Source: Acidimicrobiales bacterium
Lineage (GTDB): Bacteria > Actinomycetota > Acidimicrobiia > Acidimicrobiales > Palsa-688
Assembly: GCA_035533095.1 (NCBI GenBank)
Contig: DATLUM010000011.1
Span: forward strand, 53,690 to 117,689
DNA: 64,000 bases
Reading direction: 5' to 3'
In this document: positions 18,011-27,036 of the stretch, in pieces
Numbering within the stretch: the first letter of the stretch is position 1
How the letters are laid out: every line of letters starts with the position of its first letter
Made by a program: the position numbers and the translations under genes
Notes under the pieces: generated by a model
The model's database searches: none
What the model was told of the DNA's origin: nothing
Seen by the model: only the letters and a program-made list of their open reading frames with translations

Positions 18011-18700
18011 CTACAGGGCGTGGTGGGTTCGGTGCCGGGCGACCCAGAACGGCGAGTCGAGGAGGAGTAGCAGGATCAGCGCTACGCCGGCGGCGCTGAC
18101 GATGTACCACGGCCACGGCCCGAGAACCTTGAGCAGCGTCCACTCCGAAGGTGGCCGGCGGAGGAACATGTAGTCGGCTCCAGTCGTTGCGTCGACGACG
18201 CCGATGAAGGCTGTGTACATGGCAGTGATCGCGAACACGCGGAGGACCGACCCCGGACGCGGCACGTACCGCAGGCCGATCACGAGGAACAGCGCGACGA
18301 CCACGATCCCGACGTGGCCGACGAGGTACTCGATGAACGCGAGATGCGGGAAGGGAGTGGTCACGTCCGGCGTGGCCACCGCCTGGAGGGTGCCGGCCAA
18401 TCCCCAGAAGTAGGTCAGCTCGACGAGGGTGGGGCGCGGCCACCAGCAGGCCGCCGCGGCGACGAGGGCGGCGACGTCGCACAGCGCGAGCGGGAGCGAG
18501 GTTGACGGCGACCAACCCGAGATGCTCTTCCCGGTCGTGTACATGACGGCGTCGGCCGCCAGAATGAGGCCCAGCACGCGAGCGGCGGTCTTTGTCCAAG
18601 GACCGGGCCGCCGTCGTGCCTCGGAACAGAGCAGAGCGCAGCCGGCTGCAGCGACGACGACAGCGGCCCAATACGCCCCCGGTGACACGATGGCGAGCAT
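18011..18700 (-). CDS. TIGR02206-type membrane protein
   Basis: Integral membrane protein of 229 aa with about seven hydrophobic segments. The pattern SLPLALCDVAALVAAAACWW, FWGLAGTLQAVATPD and FIEYLVGHVGIVVVALFLV matches the YwaF-like TIGR02206 family, whose function is unknown; conserved polar residues sit within segments (D, H, P). It lies 11 bases upstream of the alpha/beta hydrolase on the same strand and may be co-transcribed. Confidence 0.8.
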   Translation of the reverse strand: MLAIVSPGAYWAAVVVAAAGCALLCSEARRRPGPWTKTAARVLGLILAADAVMYTTGKSISGWSPSTSLPLALCDVAALVAAAACWWPRPTLVELTYFWGLAGTLQAVATPDVTTPFPHLAFIEYLVGHVGIVVVALFLVIGLRYVPRPGSVLRVFAITAMYTAFIGVVDATTGADYMFLRRPPSEWTLLKVLGPWPWYIVSAAGVALILLLLLDSPFWVARHRTHHAL

Positions 18701-18806
18701 CTAGGTACCAGCCTCGCGCGGGAGTAGGTTCAAGTCATGGCGTTGGCACGCCTCTTCGCCGCGTGACGGGCTCCCCGGCCCCGGTCATCATCTGAGGACC
18801 AGGTGA

Positions 18807-19532
18807 TCATCTGACGATCAGTGCGATGCCGAGAGCGCACGTCGACCACGACAGCGCGACCAGCGCTCGCTCGATCGGCCGCAGGATCGTGTCGCGCGTG
18901 ATCGCGGTGCTCGATCCGTCCTGGTAGGTCTTCTGGCCGGCGACCCCAACGACGCGCCGCCGCACCTCCCGAGCCTCACTACTCAGGTGCCGTTGCGCGC
19001 GTGAGAGGCCGAACGCGTAGACCGCAGCGAGGACGGCAGCCGCGCTCATCGTGCGGGCCTGCGCGTAGTACGCGGTGAGTACCGGGAAGGAGCCCCAGGC
19101 GAGCGCGAAGGTGGCGTCGTTGTGCAAGCGGCCACCGGCGAGCTCGAGGTTGTAGGCGAGGACGAGCGCCGCGCCGACCGCGATGAAGATTACGAGCCCC
19201 CAGCCGACGCGGTCTATCCCGACGACGCCGAGGACGATCGCCCCGGCGAGCGCGGCTCCCGAAACCGTGGCGAGGGTGCGGGAGGGGATCGTGGTCCCCA
19301 GCGGCCTGCCGTGCAGCTCGTCGAGGCCGTGCGCCGCGACCCCGACGGCGAGCGCGAACGCCAGGAGAGTGGCCAGCAGCCGCTCGACCGAAAGGTTGGC
19401 CGCGAGGCCGGCGCCGACGAGCACGTAGCCGAGGTGCCACGCGGTGTAGGGCGGGTGCAGGACGCTGATCCAGTCCCTCCCCGGTCCCGCAGCGACCGCG
19501 TACCAGGCGGGCCGGACGGCGGGCTCATCCAT
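18807..19532 (-). CDS. UbiA-like integral membrane protein
   Basis: Hydrophobic protein of 241 aa with about seven or eight membrane segments. The stretches HGLDELHGRPLGTTIP and VLAYNLELAGGRLHNDATFALAWGSFPVL resemble UbiA-superfamily prenyltransferases, but the canonical Asp-rich NDxxD motifs are not clearly present, so catalytic activity is uncertain. It follows the UbiE-like methyltransferase by 18 bases in an operon, which supports a role in lipoquinone or isoprenoid metabolism. Confidence 0.6.
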   Translation of the reverse strand: MDEPAVRPAWYAVAAGPGRDWISVLHPPYTAWHLGYVLVGAGLAANLSVERLLATLLAFALAVGVAAHGLDELHGRPLGTTIPSRTLATVSGAALAGAIVLGVVGIDRVGWGLVIFIAVGAALVLAYNLELAGGRLHNDATFALAWGSFPVLTAYYAQARTMSAAAVLAAVYAFGLSRAQRHLSSEAREVRRRVVGVAGQKTYQDGSSTAITRDTILRPIERALVALSWSTCALGIALIVR

Positions 19533-19550
19533 CGCGGTCAGCCATCGCGG

Positions 19551-20312
19551 TCATCCACCTGGACGCGGCTGCTTCCGGCCGTGCATGACCAGGCCGCCGC
19601 CGAGGCTCATGAGCTTCACGTGCACGTCGGGGATGCCGGCCTGGTTCCAGGCTTGGACGTGCCACTCGAGCGGCCAGCTCTTGTAGTGGTCGGAGATCGA
19701 CGGCCCGAGGAAGCGCCCCACCTCGAACCACTCGCGGCCGCCGGTGACGAAGCCCGCCGCCGGCAGCACCACCCGGGTGTAGAGCACCCAGAGCGGATGC
19801 CAGATCGGCGAAGGCGGCACGTGGAACTCGAGGTTGGCGAGGGTGCCCCCCGGCTTGAGCACCCGCGCCAGCTCGCCGACAGCGGCGGCAGGATCGTCGA
19901 CATAACGAAGCAGATACGTGAAGGTCACCGCATCGAAGCACTCGTCCGGGAACGGCAGTTGCTCGCCGCGACCGATCAGCAGCGATATCCGCGCGGCGTA
20001 GGGGCTGGCGCCGACGTTGGCCGCTCCAGCTCTGAGCATCTCGGGCGTGAGGTCGATACCGGTGACCCACGCGCCTGTCCGCTCCGCCAACTCCAGCGCG
20101 ACACCCGCCGGCCCCGTGGCGACATCGAGGACCGTCCCCGGCGAGGATGCGACTACTGCGTCGACCATGGCGCGGCGCCACCGGCGGTTCTGGCCGAGGG
20201 AGAGGATCTCGGCCAGCCGGTTGTACCTGTCCGGCAGTCCGTCGAAAAGCTCTCTCGCGACGTGATTGGGCTCGAGCCGCGAGTCCCCCGTGTGCATGGG
20301 GCTTGTCTGCAT
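19551..20312 (-). CDS. UbiE/MenG-like SAM methyltransferase
   Basis: Class I methyltransferase of 253 aa. The SAM-binding motif I is VLDVATGPAGVAL near residue 63, motif II IDLTPEMLRAG follows, and FTYLLRYVDDPAAAVGELARVLKPGG is the motif III/post-I pattern of the ubiquinone/menaquinone methyltransferase family. The N-terminal part (ELFDGLPDRYNRLAEILSLGQNRRWRRAMV) is the UbiE signature. ATG 20312 has AGGAG upstream. It is divergent from a geranylgeranyl reductase and followed by a UbiA-like gene, so it likely methylates a prenylated quinone. Confidence 0.85.
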   Translation of the reverse strand: MQTSPMHTGDSRLEPNHVARELFDGLPDRYNRLAEILSLGQNRRWRRAMVDAVVASSPGTVLDVATGPAGVALELAERTGAWVTGIDLTPEMLRAGAANVGASPYAARISLLIGRGEQLPFPDECFDAVTFTYLLRYVDDPAAAVGELARVLKPGGTLANLEFHVPPSPIWHPLWVLYTRVVLPAAGFVTGGREWFEVGRFLGPSISDHYKSWPLEWHVQAWNQAGIPDVHVKLMSLGGGLVMHGRKQPRPGG

Positions 20313-20375
20313 GGGGCGCTCCTCTGTGAGAATCTCAACTGTGAGGTGCCTGGGTTTGCTTGACAGCGAGAGTAG

Positions 20376-21767
20376 GTGACCGCCGACCACTACGACGCGC
20401 TGGTCGTCGGCGCCGGCCCGGCAGGCAGCATCGCCGCCCTCGTCCTCGCCCGCGCCGGCGCCAGGGTGGCCCTGGTCGACAAGGCGCGGTTCCCGAGGGA
20501 CAAGGCATGCGGGGATCTCGTCGGCCCCCGAGGTGTGCAGACCCTCACCGATCTCGGCATCGAAGTCGCAGGGCCGCGGGTCGGGGACATGGAGGTCGTC
20601 GGGCCGTCGGGGCGGCAGGTGCTGCTGCGCGCCTTTCCCGGCTTGACCTACCCGGGACACGCCTTGGTGGTTCCCCGCGTCGAGTTCGACGACCAGTTGC
20701 GGCAGGCGGCGATCACAGCCGGCGCCGCGCAAGTTGCCGGCCGGGCTTCATCCCCGTTGTTCGGCGAATCGGGGGAGCTTCGAGGGTTCTCCGTGGACGC
20801 GGAAGACACCTCAGGGGCGGGGAAAGACCGGCCCTTGCGCTTAACGGCCGACGTGGTGGTCGGAGCGGACGGCGCCACGAGCCGGGTCGCCGCCGCGGCC
20901 GGACTCGTCAACGAACGGCAGGTGTTGTGGGGCTTCGCCGTGCGCAGCTACGGGGTCGTCGACCCGCCGCCGCCCTTGCCGCGGATCTACTTCTGGGAGC
21001 CGCAGCGCTGGTCGGGCTACCCGGGATACGGGTGGGTGTTCCCGGGGTCGGGTGGGACCTTCAACGCCGGTGTCGGGGTCGGCGCCCGAGGTGACCGGCG
21101 GGTCGGGATGCGCGCGTCCAAGGACCTCCCGGCGTTCCTCGCGTCGGCGGGCATCGACCCGGGCCGCGCCGGCCGGCCTCTCGGGGGGTGGCTGAAGATG
21201 GGCATGACCGGCACAATCCCCGCCGGCGGGCGGACACTCCTCGTCGGCGACGCGGCCGGGCTGGTGAACTCGCTCCAGGGGGAAGGCATTTCGCAGGCGC
21301 TCGGCAGCGGCCGATGCGCCGCCGAGGCGATCCTGTCGGCCGGCCCGGGTGGAGCCGCCCGGGTGTACAAGGCCGACCTCGCGCGGCTCTACGCCCCGTA
21401 CGCGTGCGCGACCGCGCCCATCACCGCGTGGATGCTCCGCCATCACCGGGCCGTGTCGGGTCTCGGAAGGGTCCTCACCAATCCCGCAGCCGCGGCGATC
21501 CTCGCCGGCGGGTGGTCGGTCTACTGGAACGACCTCCTCGACGGTGCCTCCCCAGGTCGTGCCCGCCGGACTGCTGCGGTGGCGGCGCGGGCAGCCGGGT
21601 TGCTGACTGCCCGCGCTTCGGATCGTCGCTGCGTGCTCGAAAGCCTGGAATCATCCGCGGCCGGAGGCCAACTGTGCCCGGAACCCGGCGACGGTGGCCT
21701 CGACGACACGGTCGTGACCCCATCGCAAGAAGGGGTACGCCAAACGGGCGGCGACCCGCATCGGTAG
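20376..21767 (+). CDS. geranylgeranyl reductase family flavoprotein (MenJ-like)
   Basis: FAD enzyme of 463 aa that would saturate double bonds in isoprenoid chains, for example the side chain of menaquinone. Visible features are the Rossmann motif LVVGAGPAGSIAALVLARAG, the family signature KACGDLVGPRG near residue 43, the GWVFPGSGGTFNAGVG segment, and the second FAD motif LLVGDAAGLVNSLQGEGISQAL. The start is GTG at 20376. The last 60 or so residues are polar and overlap a real gene on the other strand by 117 bases. Divergent with the UbiE-like gene, 63 bases between starts. Confidence 0.88.
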   Translation: MTADHYDALVVGAGPAGSIAALVLARAGARVALVDKARFPRDKACGDLVGPRGVQTLTDLGIEVAGPRVGDMEVVGPSGRQVLLRAFPGLTYPGHALVVPRVEFDDQLRQAAITAGAAQVAGRASSPLFGESGELRGFSVDAEDTSGAGKDRPLRLTADVVVGADGATSRVAAAAGLVNERQVLWGFAVRSYGVVDPPPPLPRIYFWEPQRWSGYPGYGWVFPGSGGTFNAGVGVGARGDRRVGMRASKDLPAFLASAGIDPGRAGRPLGGWLKMGMTGTIPAGGRTLLVGDAAGLVNSLQGEGISQALGSGRCAAEAILSAGPGGAARVYKADLARLYAPYACATAPITAWMLRHHRAVSGLGRVLTNPAAAAILAGGWSVYWNDLLDGASPGRARRTAAVAARAAGLLTARASDRRCVLESLESSAAGGQLCPEPGDGGLDDTVVTPSQEGVRQTGGDPHR

Positions 21768-22130
21768 CTGCTTCATCTCGAGCGACCAGCCCACTAGCGC
21801 GACCGTCCTGCTCCCATCGGGCCCATAGGGTTGCAGCCGCAAGCTGGCGGGCCCGTCGAGATCGCCGGTCACCGCGGCGTCGATGAGCTGCCCCGGCAGG
21901 CACCGGCCGAGCTCGACTGCTACCCGCATCCGGTAGGGGACAGGCGGCGCGACCGTTCCGCGCAGGACCGAACCGGTTCGCAGCCCACCGCCGTCCAGCT
22001 TCAGGTCACCGAGCCACTTCCACCAGAGCTCGAACTGATCGATCCGCTCGATCGCCGCCCACAACTCGAGCGGGGCGACCGGGAACGTGAACCTGCCGGC
22101 GTAGTCCATCACGTAGCAGGACGCGACCAC
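21651..22130 (-). CDS. SRPBCC (START-like) domain protein
   Basis: Ligand-binding fold protein of about 159 aa. The start FTFPVAPLELWAAIERIDQFELWWKWLGDL and the end GHDRVVEATVAGFRAQL are typical of polyketide-cyclase/coenzyme Q-binding SRPBCC proteins. GTG 22130 and ATG 22109 are both possible starts; neither has a strong ribosome binding site. Its 3' end overlaps the 3' end of the geranylgeranyl reductase gene by 117 bases, which is unusually long for a convergent pair. Ligand unknown; a hydrophobic or quinone ligand would fit the neighbourhood. Confidence 0.78.
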   Translation of the reverse strand: MVASCYVMDYAGRFTFPVAPLELWAAIERIDQFELWWKWLGDLKLDGGGLRTGSVLRGTVAPPVPYRMRVAVELGRCLPGQLIDAAVTGDLDGPASLRLQPYGPDGSRTVALVGWSLEMKQLPMRVAARLAYPFLRWGHDRVVEATVAGFRAQLASGRG

Positions 22131-22183
22131 CCCGGCGATGCTACGACCGCCCCGTGCCTATGCGTGACCGACAGCCGGCGAGT

Positions 22184-23455
22184 TCAGCGGTTCCGGGCCT
22201 CGCGGTAGGGGAGTCCCTTCGCGGGGTCGGGGTCCTTGGGCAGTCCGAGGAACCTCTCCCCGAGGATGTTGCGCTGGATCTGGTCGGTCCCGCCGGCGAT
22301 GGACTGCCCCGGGACCGAGATCAGTATCTCGGCGATCACCCCCTGCAGCGGGCTGAGCGGATCGTCGCCGGCGAGCATGGCGCCGGCACCGGCGATCATG
22401 GCGTGGACCTTGGCTGCTTGTCTCGCCACGTTGCTCAGCGCGAGCTTCCCGATCGAGCCCTCCGGACCCGGGGGGCGCCCGATCGCTCGGCTGGCCTTGG
22501 CACGCTCGGCAGTCCACTGGCTGGAGCGGTGCAGGGCGAGGAGGCGCGCGATCTCCTGGCGGACGAGGGGATCGCGCTCGACGCCGGCTGTGCGCGCGTG
22601 CTCGACGACCAGGTCGGCACGGCCGGCCCGCTGGGGGTACCACGAGTAAACCTTCGAGATCTCCGCGGCTTCCTGGCGCGCCTCGTCGAGCGCCTGCCCG
22701 GGGTCGACGCCTTCGAAACGACCCAGTTCGGCGAACAGGCTGAACCGGCGCTCGTGCGCGAGAGTCGCGAGCGCGGCCGTCCAGCCCTGGTTGACCTCGC
22801 CGACGACCCAGTCTCTCGGGATGCGGGCGTCGGTCAGGAACACCTCGTTGAACGAAGCGTGATAGTTCATCTGGCGCAGCGGCCGTACCTCCACGCCCGG
22901 CTGCTTCATCGGCAGGACGAAGTACGTGATCCCCTGGTGCTTAGGAGCGTCCCAGCTGGTGCGCGCGAGCAGCATCCCCATGTCGGCGTGATGGGCGCTG
23001 GTGTTCCAGACCTTCTGCCCGTTGACGATCCACTCGTCGCCGTCGAGCAATGCAGTCGCGGTGAGTCCCGCGAGGTCCGAGCCCGCTGAGGGTTCGCTGA
23101 ACAGCTGGCACCACACCTCCTCTCCTGTCAACAGCGGTCGAAGAAATCGCTCCCGGGTACTGTCAGGCCCCTGCTCGAGAATGGTCGGCCCAGCCAGCCC
23201 AGCCGGCCCGGTGGCGACCGATGAGACGGCGCCGCACCTGTGGATCTCGCTTCTAACCACGTCGTCCGTCCACGCCGGCAATCCCTTCCCGTACCACCTC
23301 TCGGGCCAGGACGGAACCGCCCAGCCGGATTCGACGAGCTGCTCCCTCCACGCCCGCAGCGATAGGGATGGGTCCCAGGTGGCCTCGACCCACGAACGCA
23401 CCTCGGCGCGCAGGTCCTCCTCCGTCGTCAGGGTCGAAGTCGTGTCACGGGTCAT
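22184..23455 (-). CDS. acyl-CoA dehydrogenase
   Basis: FAD-dependent dehydrogenase of 423 aa that forms the 2,3 double bond in an acyl-CoA. Family marks are WCQLFSEPSAGSDLAGLTATA near residue 128, WIVNGQKVWNTSAHHADMGMLLART, the FNEVFLTDARIP strand, and the C-terminal QSIAGGTDQIQRNILGERFLGLP. Length and the long middle helical part place it with FadE-like actinobacterial enzymes used for branched acids, steroids or xenobiotics. ATG 23455 is chosen over the upstream in-frame ATG at 23479. Substrate unknown. Confidence 0.92.
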   Translation of the reverse strand: MTRDTTSTLTTEEDLRAEVRSWVEATWDPSLSLRAWREQLVESGWAVPSWPERWYGKGLPAWTDDVVRSEIHRCGAVSSVATGPAGLAGPTILEQGPDSTRERFLRPLLTGEEVWCQLFSEPSAGSDLAGLTATALLDGDEWIVNGQKVWNTSAHHADMGMLLARTSWDAPKHQGITYFVLPMKQPGVEVRPLRQMNYHASFNEVFLTDARIPRDWVVGEVNQGWTAALATLAHERRFSLFAELGRFEGVDPGQALDEARQEAAEISKVYSWYPQRAGRADLVVEHARTAGVERDPLVRQEIARLLALHRSSQWTAERAKASRAIGRPPGPEGSIGKLALSNVARQAAKVHAMIAGAGAMLAGDDPLSPLQGVIAEILISVPGQSIAGGTDQIQRNILGERFLGLPKDPDPAKGLPYREARNR

Positions 23456-23515
23456 CCGATCGCACGCTACTTCGGTCACGGAGCACGTGAAATGTTGGGT
23501 GACCCCGGAGCCGGG

Positions 23516-25225
23516 TTATTCGACCGGCAGCTTCCCTCTCGACCACGAGGCCCCCGCGGCGACCAGGCAGGCGACGATCGCGAACAGGAACGCCTCGGTG
23601 AGTCCCGAGTGGAACGCCGACGAGATCAGCTTCGGGAAGTACGAGTGGCCGGTCAACGCCGCCCGGTTGGCCGCCGAGAGATGCCCCAGCGCCTGCGACC
23701 CCACAAGGGTCTGGATGGGGTTGTAACCCAGGAAGGCGGCGAACAACACCGACACCGGCGGCAGATGCCCGACCCGCGCCGCGACCGAAGGATCGACGCC
23801 GTGCTGGATCAGACCGTGAGTCAGGTCGGTCGAGAGCGCCGATGACAGCCCGAGGATCATCAAGGTGAAGAAGATCCCGATACTCAGCACCTGGGCCGAG
23901 TTCTGGAAGGTTGCTTGCATGCCGCCACCGACACCTCTTTCTGCGGGAGGCAAGCTGTTCATCACACCTGCACGGTTGGGTGAGGCGAACGCCCCCATCG
24001 AGATGCCGCTGAGCAACAGGATGAGCGCGAACTGCCAGTAGGAGAAGTCGACGGGAAGCAGCAGAAGGAACGCGAACGACACCGCGGCGCCGACCATGCC
24101 GCCGGTCGCGAACGGCCGCGCGCCGAAACGATCGGACAGGAATCCCGACGCGGGCCCGGCGACCAGGATCCCGAATGTCAAGGGCAGCATGTAGATGCCT
24201 GCCCACAACGGAGTGTTCTCGAAGCTGTAGCCGTGCTCGGGCAGCCAGATGCCCTGCAGCCAGATGATCAGCATGAACATCAGGCCGCCGCGCCCGATCG
24301 CCGACAGGAAGCTCGACAGCGTGCCGGCGGTGAACGCCCGGATCTTGAACAGCGGCAGGCGGAACATCGGGTTGGCGACGTTGAGCTCGATGATGCAGAA
24401 GGCAATCAGGCAGCCGACGCCGACGGCGAGCTCGGTGATGACCTTCGGGCTCGTCCAGCCCATGTTGTGACCACCGGCCGGCTCGATGCCGTAGGTGATC
24501 CCGATCATCAACATGGTGAGCCCGACCGCGAAGGTGGTGTTGCCGGCCCAGTCGATAGGCGCCCGTTTGCGTATCCCGCGCTCCTCGAGCTTCATGTACG
24601 CCCACACCGTGCCGAACAACCCGAACGGCACCGACACGAGGAACACGAGACGCCAGTCGATCGGCCCGAGGATCCCGCCGAGGATGAGACCGATGAAGGT
24701 TCCGCTGATGCCGGCGATGTTGTTGATCCCGAGGGCCAGCCCGCGCTGATTGGGAGGGAACGCGTCGGTCAGGATTGCCGACGAGTTGGCGACCAGGAAC
24801 GCCGCGCCGACTCCCTGCGCGAGACGCCCGATGATCAACCAGAGCGCGCCCGAACGACCCTTCATCGGATCGATGGTCAGCACCAGCGACGCGACCGTGT
24901 ACACGACGAACCCGAGGTTGTACATCCGCACCCGGCCGAACATGTCGCCGAGGCGGCCCAGGGATACGACGAGCACCGACGATACGATCAGGAACCCGAG
25001 GATCATCCACAGCAGGTAGAAGCTGTTGCCCGGCGCGAGCGGGTCGAGCCCGATGCCCCGGAAGATGTCGGGCATCGCTATGAGCATGATCGACGAGTCG
25101 AGCGTTGCCAGCAGGACGCCGACGGTCGTGTTGGACAGGGCGATCCACTTGTAGCGGTCGTTGTGGGTGCCGGCGAGCTGGGGGGCCGGGAGGTTCGTGA
25201 TCTGCTGTTGGCCGACTGTGGTCAC
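23516..25225 (-). CDS. MFS exporter, DHA2 family (paralogue A of divergent pair)
   Basis: Transporter of 569 aa with 14 predicted segments. The first is VGVLLATLDSSIMLIAMPDIFRG, and it carries LGRLGDMFGRVRMYNLG after segment 2 and the extended extracytoplasmic part GLIQHGVDPSVAARVGHLPPVSVLFAAFLGYNPIQ near the end. That late loop is shared almost block by block with the divergent neighbour, showing a duplication. GTG 25225 (VTTVGQQQ) is chosen; the frame is open to 25291, but that would overlap the other gene's start. Confidence 0.9.
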   Translation of the reverse strand: MTTVGQQQITNLPAPQLAGTHNDRYKWIALSNTTVGVLLATLDSSIMLIAMPDIFRGIGLDPLAPGNSFYLLWMILGFLIVSSVLVVSLGRLGDMFGRVRMYNLGFVVYTVASLVLTIDPMKGRSGALWLIIGRLAQGVGAAFLVANSSAILTDAFPPNQRGLALGINNIAGISGTFIGLILGGILGPIDWRLVFLVSVPFGLFGTVWAYMKLEERGIRKRAPIDWAGNTTFAVGLTMLMIGITYGIEPAGGHNMGWTSPKVITELAVGVGCLIAFCIIELNVANPMFRLPLFKIRAFTAGTLSSFLSAIGRGGLMFMLIIWLQGIWLPEHGYSFENTPLWAGIYMLPLTFGILVAGPASGFLSDRFGARPFATGGMVGAAVSFAFLLLLPVDFSYWQFALILLLSGISMGAFASPNRAGVMNSLPPAERGVGGGMQATFQNSAQVLSIGIFFTLMILGLSSALSTDLTHGLIQHGVDPSVAARVGHLPPVSVLFAAFLGYNPIQTLVGSQALGHLSAANRAALTGHSYFPKLISSAFHSGLTEAFLFAIVACLVAAGASWSRGKLPVE

Positions 25226-25239
25226 CGGAAGAGCTTTCG

Positions 25240-25247
25240 AACTAGTT
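25240..25247. promoter_or_regulatory. palindrome between divergent exporters
   Basis: Perfect 8-bp palindrome AACTAGTT in the middle of the 35-bp gap between two divergent exporter starts. It is AT-rich against a GC-rich background and is the only dyad in the gap, so it may be part of a shared operator or promoter. Short length keeps confidence low. Confidence 0.35.
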
Positions 25248-25260
25248 TGTGCTGCTAAAT

Positions 25261-27033
25261 ATGATGGCAGAGATGACAGCGGCGGACACACAGACGGCCC
25301 AGACCAGGGGAGCGGGCGGACAAACCGACGATCATCACAAGCGGGTAGCGCTGATCCTCGCCACGCTCGGCGTGGTGATGGTGACCATAAACCAGTCCAT
25401 ACTGCTCATATCACTGCCCGACATCTTCCGCGGGATACACCTGAACCCCCTCACGCCGGCGAACGTGTCCTACTTCCTCTGGGTGTTCATGGGGTTCCTG
25501 CTGGTGACCGCGGTGCTCGTCGTGTCGCTCGGCAGGGTGGGGGACATCTTCGGGCGGGCGAGGATGTTCAACCTCGGCTTCGCGCTGTTCACCTTTTTCT
25601 CGATCCTGCTGTCCGTGACGTTCTGGACGGGGACGTCGGCGGCGCTGTGGATCATTGTCATGCGGGTATTCCAAGGCGTCGGCGGAGCGTTCCTTTTCGC
25701 CAACTCCACGGCCATCCTCACCGATGCTTTCCCGGCCAGCGAGCGGGGGCGGGCGTTGGGGATCAACGGGGTGGGCGCGGTGAGCGGGTCGTTTCTGGGG
25801 CTGATACTCGGCGGCCTCCTCGGACCGGTGGAGTGGCGGCTGGTGTTCCTCGTGTCGGTGCCCGTCGGGCTGGTCGGGACGATCTGGGGTTACAGGAGCC
25901 TGCGCGACAACGGCGTGCGCACCCAGGCGCGCATCGACTGGCTCGGGAATGCGACGTTCGCCGTGGGACTGATCGCGTTGCTCACCGGGATGATCTACTC
26001 GCTGCTCCCGTACGGCGGGCACCCGACCGGCTGGTCGAACCCGTGGGTGCTGGCCGGCGTGTTCGGCGGTATCGCCATGCTCATCGTGTTCCTCTGGGTC
26101 GAGACGCGCGTCCCGGACCCGATGTTCAACCTGAGCCTTTTCAGGATCCGCGCGTTCAGCGCCGGCAACCTCGCCGGCCTGATGACCGCGCTCGGCCGCG
26201 GCGGCATGCAGCTGATGCTCATCATCTGGCTGCAGGGCATCTGGCTGCCACAGCACGGCTACAGCTTCAGCCAGACACCGCTATGGGCGGGCATCTACAT
26301 GATCCCGTTGACACTCGGCCTGTTCATCGGGCCCTATTCCGGGAGGCTTTCCGACCGCTACGGCGCGCGCGGTCTGACCGTTGCGGGACTGATCCTGTCG
26401 ACCTCGAGCTTCCTGCTGCTCGAGGCGCTGCCGATGAACTTCAACTATTGGTGGTTCGCGATCCTGATCCTCATCTTCGCGATCGGCATGGGCCTGTTCT
26501 TCTCGCCCAACCAAGCCGCGATCATGAACAGCCTGCCGCCGGACCAGCGCGGGGCCGGCGCCGGCATGTCGATGACGTTCTTCAACGCCGGCAACGTGCT
26601 GTCGATGGGACTGTTCTTCACCATCGTCACCCTCGGGCTGGCGTCCGGGTTGCCGTCGCATCTCTACAACGGGCTCACCGCGGCGGGGGTCGATCCTGCC
26701 GCGGCGCACCGGGTCGCCGGCGAGCCACCGGTCGGGAGCCTCTTCTCGGCCTTCCTGGGCTACAACCCGATCCAGCAGCTGCTGGGACCGACCGGCGCGC
26801 TGAACCATCTCCCTCCGCACCAGGTCGCATACATCACGGGGCGGTCTTTCTTCCCGTCCCTGATAGAGCAGCCCTTCGCCAACGGCCTGCACCTGGCGTT
26901 CGCCTTCGCGGCGGGGGCCACGATCGTCGCGCTCATCGCCTCGGCGCTCATGGGTGGCCGCTACGTGCACGACGAGGATCGGGAGAAAGACGCAGCCGTT
27001 GGCGTACCGGCGGCCGCCGCGGAGGCACTCTGA
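25261..27033 (+). CDS. MFS exporter, DHA2 family (paralogue B of divergent pair)
   Basis: Transporter of 590 aa, 14 predicted segments. It carries VVMVTINQSILLISLPDIFRG in segment 1, LGRVGDIFGRARMFNLG after segment 2, and the late loop GVDPAAAHRVAGEPPVGSLFSAFLGYNPIQQLLG that matches the divergent neighbour. Starts at GTG 25249, ATG 25261 and ATG 25273 are all possible; 25261 is used. Convergent with a TetR gene whose stop lies 3 bases away. Confidence 0.9.
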   Translation: MMAEMTAADTQTAQTRGAGGQTDDHHKRVALILATLGVVMVTINQSILLISLPDIFRGIHLNPLTPANVSYFLWVFMGFLLVTAVLVVSLGRVGDIFGRARMFNLGFALFTFFSILLSVTFWTGTSAALWIIVMRVFQGVGGAFLFANSTAILTDAFPASERGRALGINGVGAVSGSFLGLILGGLLGPVEWRLVFLVSVPVGLVGTIWGYRSLRDNGVRTQARIDWLGNATFAVGLIALLTGMIYSLLPYGGHPTGWSNPWVLAGVFGGIAMLIVFLWVETRVPDPMFNLSLFRIRAFSAGNLAGLMTALGRGGMQLMLIIWLQGIWLPQHGYSFSQTPLWAGIYMIPLTLGLFIGPYSGRLSDRYGARGLTVAGLILSTSSFLLLEALPMNFNYWWFAILILIFAIGMGLFFSPNQAAIMNSLPPDQRGAGAGMSMTFFNAGNVLSMGLFFTIVTLGLASGLPSHLYNGLTAAGVDPAAAHRVAGEPPVGSLFSAFLGYNPIQQLLGPTGALNHLPPHQVAYITGRSFFPSLIEQPFANGLHLAFAFAAGATIVALIASALMGGRYVHDEDREKDAAVGVPAAAAEAL

Positions 27034-27036
27034 CTT

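Noticed and set aside
20324..20345. CTGTGAG repeated twice and TGAGA-A-TCTCA dyad between the methyltransferase and reductase genes
   Set aside because: Too short to separate from chance; not listed as an operator.
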